Assembly (NCBI GenBank): GCA_022843165.1 | Contig: JALHOD010000009.1 | Location: forward strand, 62,001 to 126,000 | DNA length: 64,000 nt | Direction: 5' to 3' | From: Pseudorhodoplanes sp. | GTDB lineage: Bacteria > Pseudomonadota > Alphaproteobacteria > Rhizobiales > Xanthobacteraceae | In this document: positions 24,685 to 32,306 of the stretch, in pieces | How the letters are laid out: each line of letters starts with the position of its first letter | Numbering within the stretch: the first letter of the stretch is position 1 | The notes under the pieces: model-generated | Told to the model about the DNA's origin: nothing | What the model saw: the letters and a program-made list of their open reading frames with translations, nothing else | Databases searched by the model: none | Program-made: the position numbers and the translations under genes

Positions 24685-25485
24685 ATGACCCAGACCCGCC
24701 TGTCCATCGACCTACCCGCCTCGCTCACGGCCGAACGCCGGGGCGACATCGCCATTTTGCGGCTGTCGCGTCCGCAGAAACGCAATGCGCTGGACGACAC
24801 CACCGTCAACGGCATCGAAAGCTTCTTCGCCGCCCTGCCGGACGACATCCGCGCCGTGGTGCTGCATGGCGAAGGCGAGCATTTCTCCGCCGGCCTCGAT
24901 CTCGGCGAACTGACCGTCCGCAACACGGTCGAGGCCGTGCACCATTCCCGCAATTGGCACCGCATCTTCGACCGTCTTGAATTCGGCAAGGTGCCGGTGG
25001 TGGCCGTGCTGCACGGCGCCGTTGTCGGCGGCGGACTGGAGCTTGCGGCGGCCTGCCATATCCGCGTCGCCGAACGCTCGGCCTATTACGCGCTGCCCGA
25101 AGGCAGCCGCGGCATCTATGTCGGCGGCGGCGGCTCGGTGCGGATTCCGCGGCTGATCGGCGTCGCGCGCATGATGGACATGATGCTGACCGGCCGCACC
25201 TATGGCGCCGATGAAGGCCTCACCATGGGCATCTCGCAATATCTGGTGGACGACGGCACGGGGCTCGCCAAAGGCATCGAGCTGGCGCAGCACATCGCCG
25301 GCAACACGCCGCTGACCAATTATGCCGTCATGCATGTACTCCCGCGCATCGCCGACATCGAGCGTGACGGCGGTTATCTGATGGAGTCGCTGATGGCGGC
25401 GATCGCCTCCGGAAACGAGGACGCGCAGCAGCGGCTGAAGGATTTTCTCGAAAAACGCGCGCCGAAGGCGCTGCACAAGAAGTAA
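24685..25485 (+). CDS. Enoyl-CoA hydratase/isomerase (crotonase family)
   Basis: 266 residues starting at ATG 24685. It has the crotonase fold: IAILRLSRPQKRNALDDTTV, the oxyanion-hole segments GEGEHFSAGLDLGEL and VVAVLHGAVVGGGLELAAAC, then HIRVAERSAYYALPEGSRGI. The second catalytic region has PEGSRGIYVGGGGSVRIPRL, where the Glu is a candidate general acid/base. In this operon the likely reaction is hydration of feruloyl- or coumaroyl-CoA (or a related enoyl-CoA). Whether it is a hydratase only or a hydratase-lyase cannot be told. It is the first gene of the operon, under a MarR-type operator. Confidence 0.88.
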   Translation: MTQTRLSIDLPASLTAERRGDIAILRLSRPQKRNALDDTTVNGIESFFAALPDDIRAVVLHGEGEHFSAGLDLGELTVRNTVEAVHHSRNWHRIFDRLEFGKVPVVAVLHGAVVGGGLELAAACHIRVAERSAYYALPEGSRGIYVGGGGSVRIPRLIGVARMMDMMLTGRTYGADEGLTMGISQYLVDDGTGLAKGIELAQHIAGNTPLTNYAVMHVLPRIADIERDGGYLMESLMAAIASGNEDAQQRLKDFLEKRAPKALHKK

Positions 25486-25532
25486 GAAGAAAAGGCGCGG
25501 GTGGAAACGAGTCCGAGGATGGTTCTCAACCG

Positions 25533-27416
25533 ATGACGGATGCCTCGCGTCAGATCCGGCCGGACAACGCGGCGCCCTACCGCAAGGTCAGGCTCGGCCG
25601 TCCCGACATGGACATCGACCGCCGCCCCGATGGCCGCATCTACATTCGCGCCCGCGAGGACCTGGGCGATTACCCGGTCCGGCTCACCGATCGCCTTTTG
25701 CATTGGGCCGACCGCGCGCCCGACCGCGTGTTCATGGCGGCGCGCGATGCAAATGGTGCGTGGCGCAAGATCAGCTACGGCGAAACGCTGACTTATGCGC
25801 GCAGCATCGGCGAAGCGCTGCTGACGCGCGGCCTGTCGGCGGAGCGGCCGGTCGTGATCCTGTCCGGCAACGATCTCGAACATGCCATGCTCGGCCTGGC
25901 CTGCGTCTATGCCGGCATCGCCTATGCGCCGATCTCGCCGGCCTATTCGCTGGTCTCCACCGATTTCGGCAAGCTCAGGCACATTTTTCAGTTGCTGACG
26001 CCGGGCTTTGTGTTTGCCGCCGACGGCCAAACGTTCGGTCGCGCCATCGACGCCATCGTGCCGGCCGATGTCGAAGTGGCGGTCACGCGCAATCCGCTGC
26101 CCGGCCGCAAGACGACATTGTTGTCCGAACTGGCGGCAACGCCGCCGACATCGACGATCGACAAGGCCAACAGCAATGTCGGACCGGACACCATCACCAA
26201 ATTCCTGTTCACCTCCGGCTCGACCGGCCAGCCCAAGGGCGTGATCAATACCCAGCGCATGTGGTGCTCGAACCAGAAGATGATCGCGCTGGCACTGGCC
26301 TATTTCCAGGACGAGCCGCCGGTGACGGTGGACTGGGCGCCGTGGCATCACACCGCCGGCGGCAACCACGACGTCGGGCTCGTGCTCTATAACGGCGGCA
26401 CATTCTATATCGACGAAGGCAAGCCGCTGCCGGGTGTGATCGAGGCGACGGTGCGCAACCTGAAGGATGTCGCGCCGACCTGGTATTTCAACGTGCCAAA
26501 GGGCTACGAGGCGCTGCTGCCGTTTCTGCGCAGCGACGCGCAGTTGCGGCAGAATTTCTTCAGCCGCCTGAAGGTGATGTGGTTTGCGGGCGCGGCCCTG
26601 TCGCAGCCGACCTTCGACGAAATGCAGGAACTCGCACTGCAAAGCTGCGGCGAGCGCATCCACTTCCTCACCGGTTTCGGCGCGACAGAAACCGCGCCCT
26701 GCGCACTCGCCCGCACCTGGGCGACGAGGAATTCCACCAATATGGGCCTGCCGACGCCGGGGCTCGATCTCAAGCTCATTCCGGCCGAAGGAAAACTCGA
26801 AGCGCGCGTGAAAGGGCCTAACATCACGCCGGGTTACTGGCGGCAGCCGGAACTGACCGCGACGTCCTTTGACGAGGAAGGCTTCTACAAGCTTGGCGAC
26901 GCCTTCAAGTTCGACGATCCGGACAATCCCGCCGAAGGTCTTCTGTTCGACGGCCGCGTGGCCGAAGACTTCAAGCTCGCCACCGGCACATGGGTCAGCG
27001 TCGGCCCGCTGCGTGCCAGACTGATCGACGCGCTGGCGCCGCTGGTGCGCGACGTGGTGATCGCAGGCGCCGACCGCGACGACCTCTCGGTGCTGATCTT
27101 TCCCGATCTCGATGGCTGCCGGCGGATTGCGGAGCTGCCCGCCGGCGCGCCGGCCGACGACGTGCTGGCGCACAGCAGGGTCACCGAGGCCATCCGCCAG
27201 CGCCTGCAGGCGCTGGCCGCCAGCAGCACCGGCAGCTCGACCAAGATCTGCCGCGCCATTCTGCTGTCGGAGCCGCCCTCGCTCGACGCCGGCGAGATGA
27301 CCGACAAGGGCTCGATCAACCAGCGCGCGGTGCTGGCGCGCCGCTCGTCGCTGCTCGACGAGCTTTACACCGTTCCGCATTCGCCCAATGTGATCGCAAT
27401 CGAGTCCGGGAGCTGA
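25533..27416 (+). CDS. Feruloyl-CoA synthase-like hydroxycinnamate:CoA ligase
   Basis: 627 residues starting at ATG 25533. It is an ANL-family ligase that makes an acyl-AMP and then the CoA thioester. The phosphate loop is LFTSGSTGQPKGVINTQRMW (around residues 225-240), followed by VTVDWAPWHHTAGGNHDVGL, a combination typical of feruloyl-CoA synthases (Fcs). The ATP motif is LTGFGATETAPCAL, and the core continues KLGDAFKFDDPDNPAEGLLF and DGRVAEDFKLATGTWVSVGP. It probably activates ferulate, p-coumarate or caffeate entering through the adjacent transporter. It follows the hydratase gene by 47 bases and precedes the thiolase by three. Confidence 0.88.
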   Translation: MTDASRQIRPDNAAPYRKVRLGRPDMDIDRRPDGRIYIRAREDLGDYPVRLTDRLLHWADRAPDRVFMAARDANGAWRKISYGETLTYARSIGEALLTRGLSAERPVVILSGNDLEHAMLGLACVYAGIAYAPISPAYSLVSTDFGKLRHIFQLLTPGFVFAADGQTFGRAIDAIVPADVEVAVTRNPLPGRKTTLLSELAATPPTSTIDKANSNVGPDTITKFLFTSGSTGQPKGVINTQRMWCSNQKMIALALAYFQDEPPVTVDWAPWHHTAGGNHDVGLVLYNGGTFYIDEGKPLPGVIEATVRNLKDVAPTWYFNVPKGYEALLPFLRSDAQLRQNFFSRLKVMWFAGAALSQPTFDEMQELALQSCGERIHFLTGFGATETAPCALARTWATRNSTNMGLPTPGLDLKLIPAEGKLEARVKGPNITPGYWRQPELTATSFDEEGFYKLGDAFKFDDPDNPAEGLLFDGRVAEDFKLATGTWVSVGPLRARLIDALAPLVRDVVIAGADRDDLSVLIFPDLDGCRRIAELPAGAPADDVLAHSRVTEAIRQRLQALAASSTGSSTKICRAILLSEPPSLDAGEMTDKGSINQRAVLARRSSLLDELYTVPHSPNVIAIESGS

Positions 27417-27419
27417 CAG

Positions 27420-28673
27420 ATGACCGCCAAGACGCCGGGAATCGGCGAGACCTTCAAGGATGCCTGGCTGCTCGACGGGATGCGCACGCCGTTCGTGGAT
27501 TACAACGGCGCGCTCGCCACGGTGTCGCCGATCGATCTCGGCATCAAGGCCGGGCGCGAAGCGGTGAAACATGCCGGCATATCGCCGAAGGACATCGACA
27601 CCGTCATCACCGGCAGCATGGCGCAGGCGAGCTTCGACGCCTACATGCTGCCGCGCCATGTCGGGCTGTATTCGGGCGCACCGGTGGAGACGCCGGCGCA
27701 TCATGTGCAGCGAGTCTGCGGCACTGGCATCGAGGCGATCTCGCAGGCCGCCGACGCGGTCTCGCTCGGCCGCGCCGATCTCGCGCTGGTGGTCGGCGCG
27801 GAATCGATGAGCCGCAATCCGGTCGCAGCCTATACCCATCGCGGCGGCTTCCGCATGGGCCAGGTCGAGTTCAAGGATTTTCTCTGGGAGGCCCTGCTCG
27901 ATCCCGCCGCCAAGGTGAATATGGGCGACACCGCGGAAAATCTCGCGCGGCAATACCAGATCACGCGGCCGGAGGTGGATGCCTATGCCGCGCGCAGCTT
28001 CGAGCGTGCCGTCGCCGCGCAGAAGGACGGTTTCCTGGCCGGCGAGATCGCGCCGGTCACGACCGAGACCTTCGAACTGGACGGCTATGAGCCGCGCGGC
28101 ATCAAGCTCGACCGCAACACGCCGGAAGTTGCGACCGACACCCATATCCGCCCGTCCCCGGTGGACCAGCTTGCGAAGATCCGCCCCGCCTTTGGCGGCG
28201 TGCAGACCGGCGGCAATTCGTCGGCGATTGTCGACGGCGCGGCGGCGGTGCTGGTCGCGAGCTCTAATTACGCCAGGACGCACGGCAAGAAGCCGTTGGC
28301 GCGCATTCTCGCAGCCGCCGCGGTCGGCGTACCGCCGGAAATCATGGGCATCGGTCCGGTGCCGGCGATCAAGGCGGTGCTGGAACGCGCGGGCCTGAAG
28401 CTCTCCGACATCGACCGTTTCGAGATCAACGAAGCCTTTGGCGCGCAGGTCATGGCCTGCGCGCGCGAACTCGGCATCGACGAGAGCAAGCTCAACGTGA
28501 ATGGCGGCGCCATCGCCATCGGCCACCCGCTCGGCGCCACCGGCGTGCGGCTGTCGCTGACGCTGGCGCGCGAACTCAAGCGATCGGGCAAGCGCTACGG
28601 CATCGCGTCGGCCTGCATCGGCGGCGGCCAAGGCATCGCGCTGCTGATCGAAAACCCGGACGCACGGACCTGA
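27420..28673 (+). CDS. Acetyl-CoA acyltransferase (thiolase)
   Basis: 417 residues starting at ATG 27420, three bases after the ligase gene. Thiolase residues are the nucleophilic Cys in HHVQRVCGTGIEAISQAAD, His in NGGAIAIGHPLGATGVRL and the second Cys in IASACIGGGQGIALL. Its N-terminus (TFKDAWLLDGMRTPFVDYNG) differs from PcaF. In this operon it would cleave a 3-oxo-3-arylpropanoyl-CoA to aroyl-CoA plus acetyl-CoA, the thiolytic step of side-chain shortening. It is distinct from the PcaF at 20971. Confidence 0.9.
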   Translation: MTAKTPGIGETFKDAWLLDGMRTPFVDYNGALATVSPIDLGIKAGREAVKHAGISPKDIDTVITGSMAQASFDAYMLPRHVGLYSGAPVETPAHHVQRVCGTGIEAISQAADAVSLGRADLALVVGAESMSRNPVAAYTHRGGFRMGQVEFKDFLWEALLDPAAKVNMGDTAENLARQYQITRPEVDAYAARSFERAVAAQKDGFLAGEIAPVTTETFELDGYEPRGIKLDRNTPEVATDTHIRPSPVDQLAKIRPAFGGVQTGGNSSAIVDGAAAVLVASSNYARTHGKKPLARILAAAAVGVPPEIMGIGPVPAIKAVLERAGLKLSDIDRFEINEAFGAQVMACARELGIDESKLNVNGGAIAIGHPLGATGVRLSLTLARELKRSGKRYGIASACIGGGQGIALLIENPDART

Positions 28674-28677
28674 CATC

Positions 28678-29439
28678 ATGGAGATCAAGGGACAGACCGC
28701 GATCATCACCGGCGGCGCTTCCGGTCTCGGCGCCGCCACGGCGGAAGTGCTGGCGGGAGCCGGCGCGAACGTCGCGCTGCTCGACGTCAATCTGGCCGCC
28801 GCGGAGGCCGTCGCCAAAAAACTCGGCGGCATCGCCGTGCAATGCGACGTCACCAGCGACACCAGCGCGGAAGCGGCCCTTGCCAAAGTGCGCGAGCATT
28901 ACGGCGCGGGCCGCGTGCTGGTGAATTGCGCGGGCGTCGGTCCGCCCAGGCGCATCGTGGGCAAGGACGGCCCGATGCCGCTCGCCGATTTCAGGCGCGT
29001 GATCGAGATCAACCTGATCGGCACCTTCAACATGATGCGGCTCGCCGCCGCCGACATGAGCAAGCTCGATCCGCTGGCCGACAATGCGCGCGGCGTCATC
29101 GTCTCCACCGCTTCGGTCGCCGCCTTCGAGGGCCAGATCGGGCAGGCCGCCTATGCCGCCTCCAAGGGAGGCGTCGCCTCGCTGACCATGCCCGCGGCGC
29201 GCGAATTCGCGCAGTTCGGCATCCGGGTGATGACGATCGCCCCCGGCATTTTCGCGACGCCGATGCTCTCGGCGCTGCCGCAGGAGGCGCAGGACAGTCT
29301 CGGCGCCTCGGTACCCTTCCCCAAGCGGCTGGGCCAGCCGGCGGAATTCGCCGAGCTTGTTTCGTTTATCGTGCGGAACGGCTATCTGAACGGCGAGGTC
29401 ATCCGTCTCGACGGCGCGCTGCGCATGGCGCCGCGTTAA
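28678..29439 (+). CDS. SDR-family 3-hydroxyacyl-CoA dehydrogenase
   Basis: 253 residues starting at ATG 28678, four bases after the thiolase gene. The NAD-binding motif is IITGGASGLGAATAEVLAGA (TGxxxGxG), the second is LVNCAGVGPPRRIVGKDG (NNAG variant NCAG), and the catalytic Ser-Tyr-Lys is in VIVSTASVAAFEGQIGQAAY followed by AASKGG (YxxxK). The insertion NMMRLAAADMSKLDPLADNA resembles HSD10-type 3-hydroxyacyl-CoA dehydrogenases. It would oxidise the 3-hydroxy-3-arylpropanoyl-CoA made by the hydratase. Confidence 0.92.
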   Translation: MEIKGQTAIITGGASGLGAATAEVLAGAGANVALLDVNLAAAEAVAKKLGGIAVQCDVTSDTSAEAALAKVREHYGAGRVLVNCAGVGPPRRIVGKDGPMPLADFRRVIEINLIGTFNMMRLAAADMSKLDPLADNARGVIVSTASVAAFEGQIGQAAYAASKGGVASLTMPAAREFAQFGIRVMTIAPGIFATPMLSALPQEAQDSLGASVPFPKRLGQPAEFAELVSFIVRNGYLNGEVIRLDGALRMAPR

Positions 29440-29449
29440 TTTCATGGTC

Positions 29450-29493
29450 GCGCGTCCGGACGGAAAACCGGTACCCACTTTTCCTGGACGCGC
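29450..29493. repeat. GAAAACCGGTACCCACTT palindrome, copy 2
   Basis: Arms GCGCGTCC (29450-29457) and GGACGCGC (29486-29493) are exact inverses; inner GGAAAA and TTTTCC (29462-29467, 29479-29484) are also inverted. The core GAAAACCGGTACCCACTT matches 17 of 18 bases of the core at 14866. It sits between the SDR and thioesterase genes, inside the presumed operon. Confidence 0.8.
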
Positions 29494-29517
29494 TCCCGTT
29501 CAATGAGGTTGTTATTT

Positions 29518-29940
29518 ATGCTGAAAAACTCACGCAGCTTTCGCATCGAATGGGGCGATTGCGACCCAGCCGGCATCGTCTTCTATCCCCGCTACTTCGC
29601 CATGTTCGATCACTCGACCACCATGCTGATCTCGGCGGCGAGCGGGCTCAGCAAGTACGAGCTGCTGAAGAAGTACAGTTTCGCCGGCTATCCCATGGTG
29701 GACACCCGCGGCAAATTCGCGATCCCGACACGGTTCGGCGACGACGTGACGATCGAGTCGGAGTTCACCAAGGTCGGCAAGTCGAGCTTCGAGATCGAGC
29801 ACAAGCTGATGAAGGACGGCAAGGTGTGTCTCGAGGGGTTTGAGACCCGCGTCTGGGTCAGCAAGGACCCGGCCGATCCGTCGAAGATCAGATCGACGCC
29901 GATCCCCGACGATCTCGCCGCGAAATTCCGCGGCGAGTAG
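29518..29940 (+). CDS. 4-hydroxybenzoyl-CoA thioesterase-like hotdog protein
   Basis: 140 residues from ATG 29518, chosen because GAGG lies about ten bases upstream; ATG 29503 would add five residues. It has the signature of the 4-hydroxybenzoyl-CoA thioesterase family: FRIEWGDCDPAGIVFYPRYF, where the Asp of DCDPAGIV is the expected catalytic residue, then VDTRGKFAIPTRFGDDVTIE. It probably releases the free aromatic acid (4-hydroxybenzoate, vanillate) from the aroyl-CoA made by the thiolase. It is the last gene of the operon and converges with the MarR gene. Confidence 0.88.
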   Translation: MLKNSRSFRIEWGDCDPAGIVFYPRYFAMFDHSTTMLISAASGLSKYELLKKYSFAGYPMVDTRGKFAIPTRFGDDVTIESEFTKVGKSSFEIEHKLMKDGKVCLEGFETRVWVSKDPADPSKIRSTPIPDDLAAKFRGE

Positions 29941-29957
29941 GCGCCGCGGGGCAAGCG

Positions 29958-30455
29958 CTATCCCAACTCCTCCGCAATCTTCCGCAGCGTGCGCAGGAAC
30001 TGCGCGCGCTCGCGCGGCCCGACAATGGCGTCGAGATCGTCTTCGTGGCGGCGCGCGCAGTCGGTGAGATCGCGCAGCATCTTCTCTCCCGCTGGCGTCA
30101 GCGTCAGGCGATAGGTGCGGCGGTCCTGTTCCGTGCGGGTACGCCGCACAAGATTGCGCTTCACCAGGGATCCGATGGCCGGCGTCAGGGTGGACTTGTC
30201 GCTGCCGATCGACTTGCTGAGCGCGGTCTGGCTGATGCCGGGATTGCGCCCGATCACGGTCAGCGCCGCAAAGCGGCCGGGACTGAGATCGATATCGCGG
30301 GCATGACGCCCGAAATTCTGGAACGATGCGATCTGCGCCATGCGCAGGTGGAACCCGATCCAGCCGGCCAGCGGCCCGAAATCGATCTCGGCCGCGGCTT
30401 TCCGCGGCGCGGGGCTGCGCGCAACCGCCTTGGACATGGTGCTCGGACGGCCCAA
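29958..30455 (-). CDS. MarR-family transcriptional regulator
   Basis: 165 residues from TTG 30455. I prefer it to ATG 30437 because AGGAG (30463-30467) is exactly seven bases upstream of the TTG, and nothing similar precedes the ATG. The winged helix is RFAALTVIGRNPGISQTALS, then KSIGSDKSTLTPAIGSLVKR and NLVRRTRTEQDRRTYRLTLT. N-terminal FHLRMAQIASFQNFGRHARD is the dimer helix. CouR, FerR and HcaR, all MarR proteins, respond to hydroxycinnamoyl-CoA; by context I infer the same here. It is convergent with the thioesterase gene and divergent from dctP, with an operator in the shared region. Confidence 0.9.
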   Translation of the reverse strand: MGRPSTMSKAVARSPAPRKAAAEIDFGPLAGWIGFHLRMAQIASFQNFGRHARDIDLSPGRFAALTVIGRNPGISQTALSKSIGSDKSTLTPAIGSLVKRNLVRRTRTEQDRRTYRLTLTPAGEKMLRDLTDCARRHEDDLDAIVGPRERAQFLRTLRKIAEELG

Positions 30456-30480
30456 TTTTTCGCTCCTGCCCCGCCGGAAA

Positions 30481-30500
30481 ATGGTTTTACATCCAACTAT
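30481..30500. promoter_or_regulatory. MarR-type operator in the marR/dctP divergent region
   Basis: ATGGTTTTACATCCAACTAT matches 16 of 20 positions of the perfect palindromic site at 33666-33685. It lies 25 bases upstream of the marR start and 92 bases upstream of dctP, where it could control both genes. Confidence 0.65.
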
Positions 30501-30592
30501 CCTGCCTTACAATCTTTACAAGCTCAGCCGCGTCCGGCTGAATTTAAAAACAAGTTGGCTCTGAACCAACGGTCCAACAGGGAGGAGACACA

Positions 30593-31630
30593 ATGAAATC
30601 CCGTCACCGCTTTTCCGTTATCGCCGCAGGCGGTCTCGCGTTTCTGATCGGCGCAGCGCCGCTCGCCATCGCGCAGGACAAGACCTTCGAGCTCAAGCTC
30701 GCGCACTGGGTTCCGCCATCGCATCCGCTGCAAAAGGCGCTGGAGGAATGGGGCGCCTCGGTCGAGAAAGCCTCGAACGGCACCATCAAGTACAAGGTCT
30801 ATCCCTCGCAGCAGCTCGGCAAGGCCTTCGACCATTACGACATGGCGCGCGACGGCATCGCCGACCTCACCTATATCAATCCCGGCTATCAGCCCGGCCG
30901 TTTCCCGATCATCGGCGCCGGCGAGTTGCCGTTCCTCGTGACCACCGCCAAGGGCGGCTCGCAGGCGCTCGACGCCTGGTACCGCAAATACGCGGCCAAG
31001 GAGATGAAGGACGTCAAATTCTGCCTCGCCTTCATGCACGATCCCGGCACGTTCCATTCCAAGACCAAGAAGATCATGGTGCCTGGCGACATCAAGGGCA
31101 TGAAGATCCGTCCGGCGCACGCCACGATGGCGTCGTTCGTCACCCTGCTCGGCGGCAGCAACGTGCAGTCGAGCGCGCCGGAAGTGCGTGACATTCTGGA
31201 GAAAGGCGTGGCCGAAGCCGTGACCTTCCCGTGGGGTTCGGTGCCGCTGTTCGGCATCGACAAGGTCACGAAATACCACATCGACGCGCCGCTCTACGCC
31301 ACCACCTTCGCCTTCGTGTTCAGCCCCGGCACCTACAACCAGATGTCGGCGACGCAGAAGAAGGTGATCGACGATCACTGCACCAACGAATGGGCGTTGA
31401 AGGTCGCAGCTCCGTGGGCCGATTACGAGAATGCCGGCATCGGCAAGCTGAAGGCCGATGCCGCGCATGAGGTCTATCCGCTCACCCCGGCGCAGCTTGC
31501 CGAGTGGAAAAAGGCAGCCGAACCGCTGCAGAAGACCTGGGCCGACAACGTGAAGAAGGCCGGCGGCGATCCCGACGGCATCATGAAGGAGCTGAAGGAC
31601 TCGCTCGCGAAGTTCAAGGCCGCCTATTGA
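30593..31630 (+). CDS. TRAP transporter substrate-binding protein DctP
   Basis: 345 residues starting at ATG 30593 with GGGAGGAG upstream. The signal peptide is about residues 1-27 (cleaved near AIAQ). KTFELKLAHWVPPSHPLQKA is the DctP start. The family Arg that binds the carboxylate is in GMKIRPAHATMASFVTLLGG; EAVTFPWGSVPLFGIDKVTK and the conserved C-terminal helices follow. It collects an organic acid in the periplasm for DctQM. Location next to the hydroxycinnamate operon and a shared operator suggests an aromatic acid, as for the R. palustris TarP system. Confidence 0.92.
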   Translation: MKSRHRFSVIAAGGLAFLIGAAPLAIAQDKTFELKLAHWVPPSHPLQKALEEWGASVEKASNGTIKYKVYPSQQLGKAFDHYDMARDGIADLTYINPGYQPGRFPIIGAGELPFLVTTAKGGSQALDAWYRKYAAKEMKDVKFCLAFMHDPGTFHSKTKKIMVPGDIKGMKIRPAHATMASFVTLLGGSNVQSSAPEVRDILEKGVAEAVTFPWGSVPLFGIDKVTKYHIDAPLYATTFAFVFSPGTYNQMSATQKKVIDDHCTNEWALKVAAPWADYENAGIGKLKADAAHEVYPLTPAQLAEWKKAAEPLQKTWADNVKKAGGDPDGIMKELKDSLAKFKAAY

Positions 31631-31640
31631 TGGGCAGAAA

Positions 31641-31708
31641 GTGCGCGCCGGCCTCGGCGCGCACAAGACCTGAAAAAGTATGACGGCGGCATCCTCGCCG
31701 CCGTCATA
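31641..31708 (+). terminator. Tandem hairpins between dctP and dctQ
   Basis: GTGCGCGCC/GGCGCGCAC (31641-31664) and TATGACGGCGG...CCGCCGTCATA (31679-31708) form two stable stems with no downstream T-run. They probably stabilise the 3' end of dctP mRNA or partly attenuate readthrough, giving more binding protein than permease. Confidence 0.55.
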
Positions 31709-31732
31709 GCATCTGACGACAGAATTACGGAC

Positions 31733-32296
31733 ATGCACGCGGTCCCCGCGACCGGAAAAGCCGGACAGATGGCCAGCACCGTCACCAGATACATGAACCG
31801 CTTCATCGACTCGATCGAGTGGATCGCGGCTTTCTTCATCGGCGTCGTCGCGCTCGACGTCTTTTTCACGGTGCTGCTGCGCTATTTTTTCGGCTTCACG
31901 ATTCCCGACGCTTACGATTTCGGCATGCTCATGCTCGGCATCGTCATCTTCTGGGGTATCGCAGCCACCAGCTATCGCGGCACCCACATCACGGTCGATC
32001 TGCTCTGGGCCAATGTCAGCCCGCGCTGGCAGCGCGCGATCGATGTGTTCGCAACGCTGGTCCTTCTGTTTGTGGTGGTGGTGCAGACCTATACCCTGTT
32101 CGACAAGACCATAAGCACCCGGGATGCCAACCTGCAGACCTTCGAGCTCCGCCTCCCGGTCTGGCCTTTCTACCTGATTGCCTGGATCGGCGATGTCGCC
32201 GCCGTGCTGCTGATCGTTGTCCGCACCTATCGCCTGATCTTCCATCCCGACCTGATGGCGCGCGATCACGCCGTCGCTGCAAGGCCGGTCGAGTGA
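31733..32296 (+). CDS. TRAP transporter small permease DctQ
   Basis: 187 residues from ATG 31733 (ATG 31769 also possible). It has four hydrophobic helices: WIAAFFIGVVALDVFFTVLL, FGMLMLGIVIFWGIAATSYR, AIDVFATLVLLFVVVVQTYT, and FYLIAWIGDVAAVLLIVVRT. The TSYRGTHITVDLLW loop between helices 2 and 3 is typical of DctQ (RxGxHxxVD motif, here YRGTHITVD). It forms the membrane complex with DctM, whose gene begins ten bases downstream. Confidence 0.9.
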   Translation: MHAVPATGKAGQMASTVTRYMNRFIDSIEWIAAFFIGVVALDVFFTVLLRYFFGFTIPDAYDFGMLMLGIVIFWGIAATSYRGTHITVDLLWANVSPRWQRAIDVFATLVLLFVVVVQTYTLFDKTISTRDANLQTFELRLPVWPFYLIAWIGDVAAVLLIVVRTYRLIFHPDLMARDHAVAARPVE

Positions 32297-32306
32297 GCGA
32301 CGCAAC

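Noticed and set aside
25374-28886. Open frame of 1170 codons on the minus strand opposite the hydratase, ligase and thiolase genes
   Set aside because: It overlaps three well-supported genes and has an arginine- and histidine-rich composition typical of the antisense of GC-rich genes. No family motif was found.
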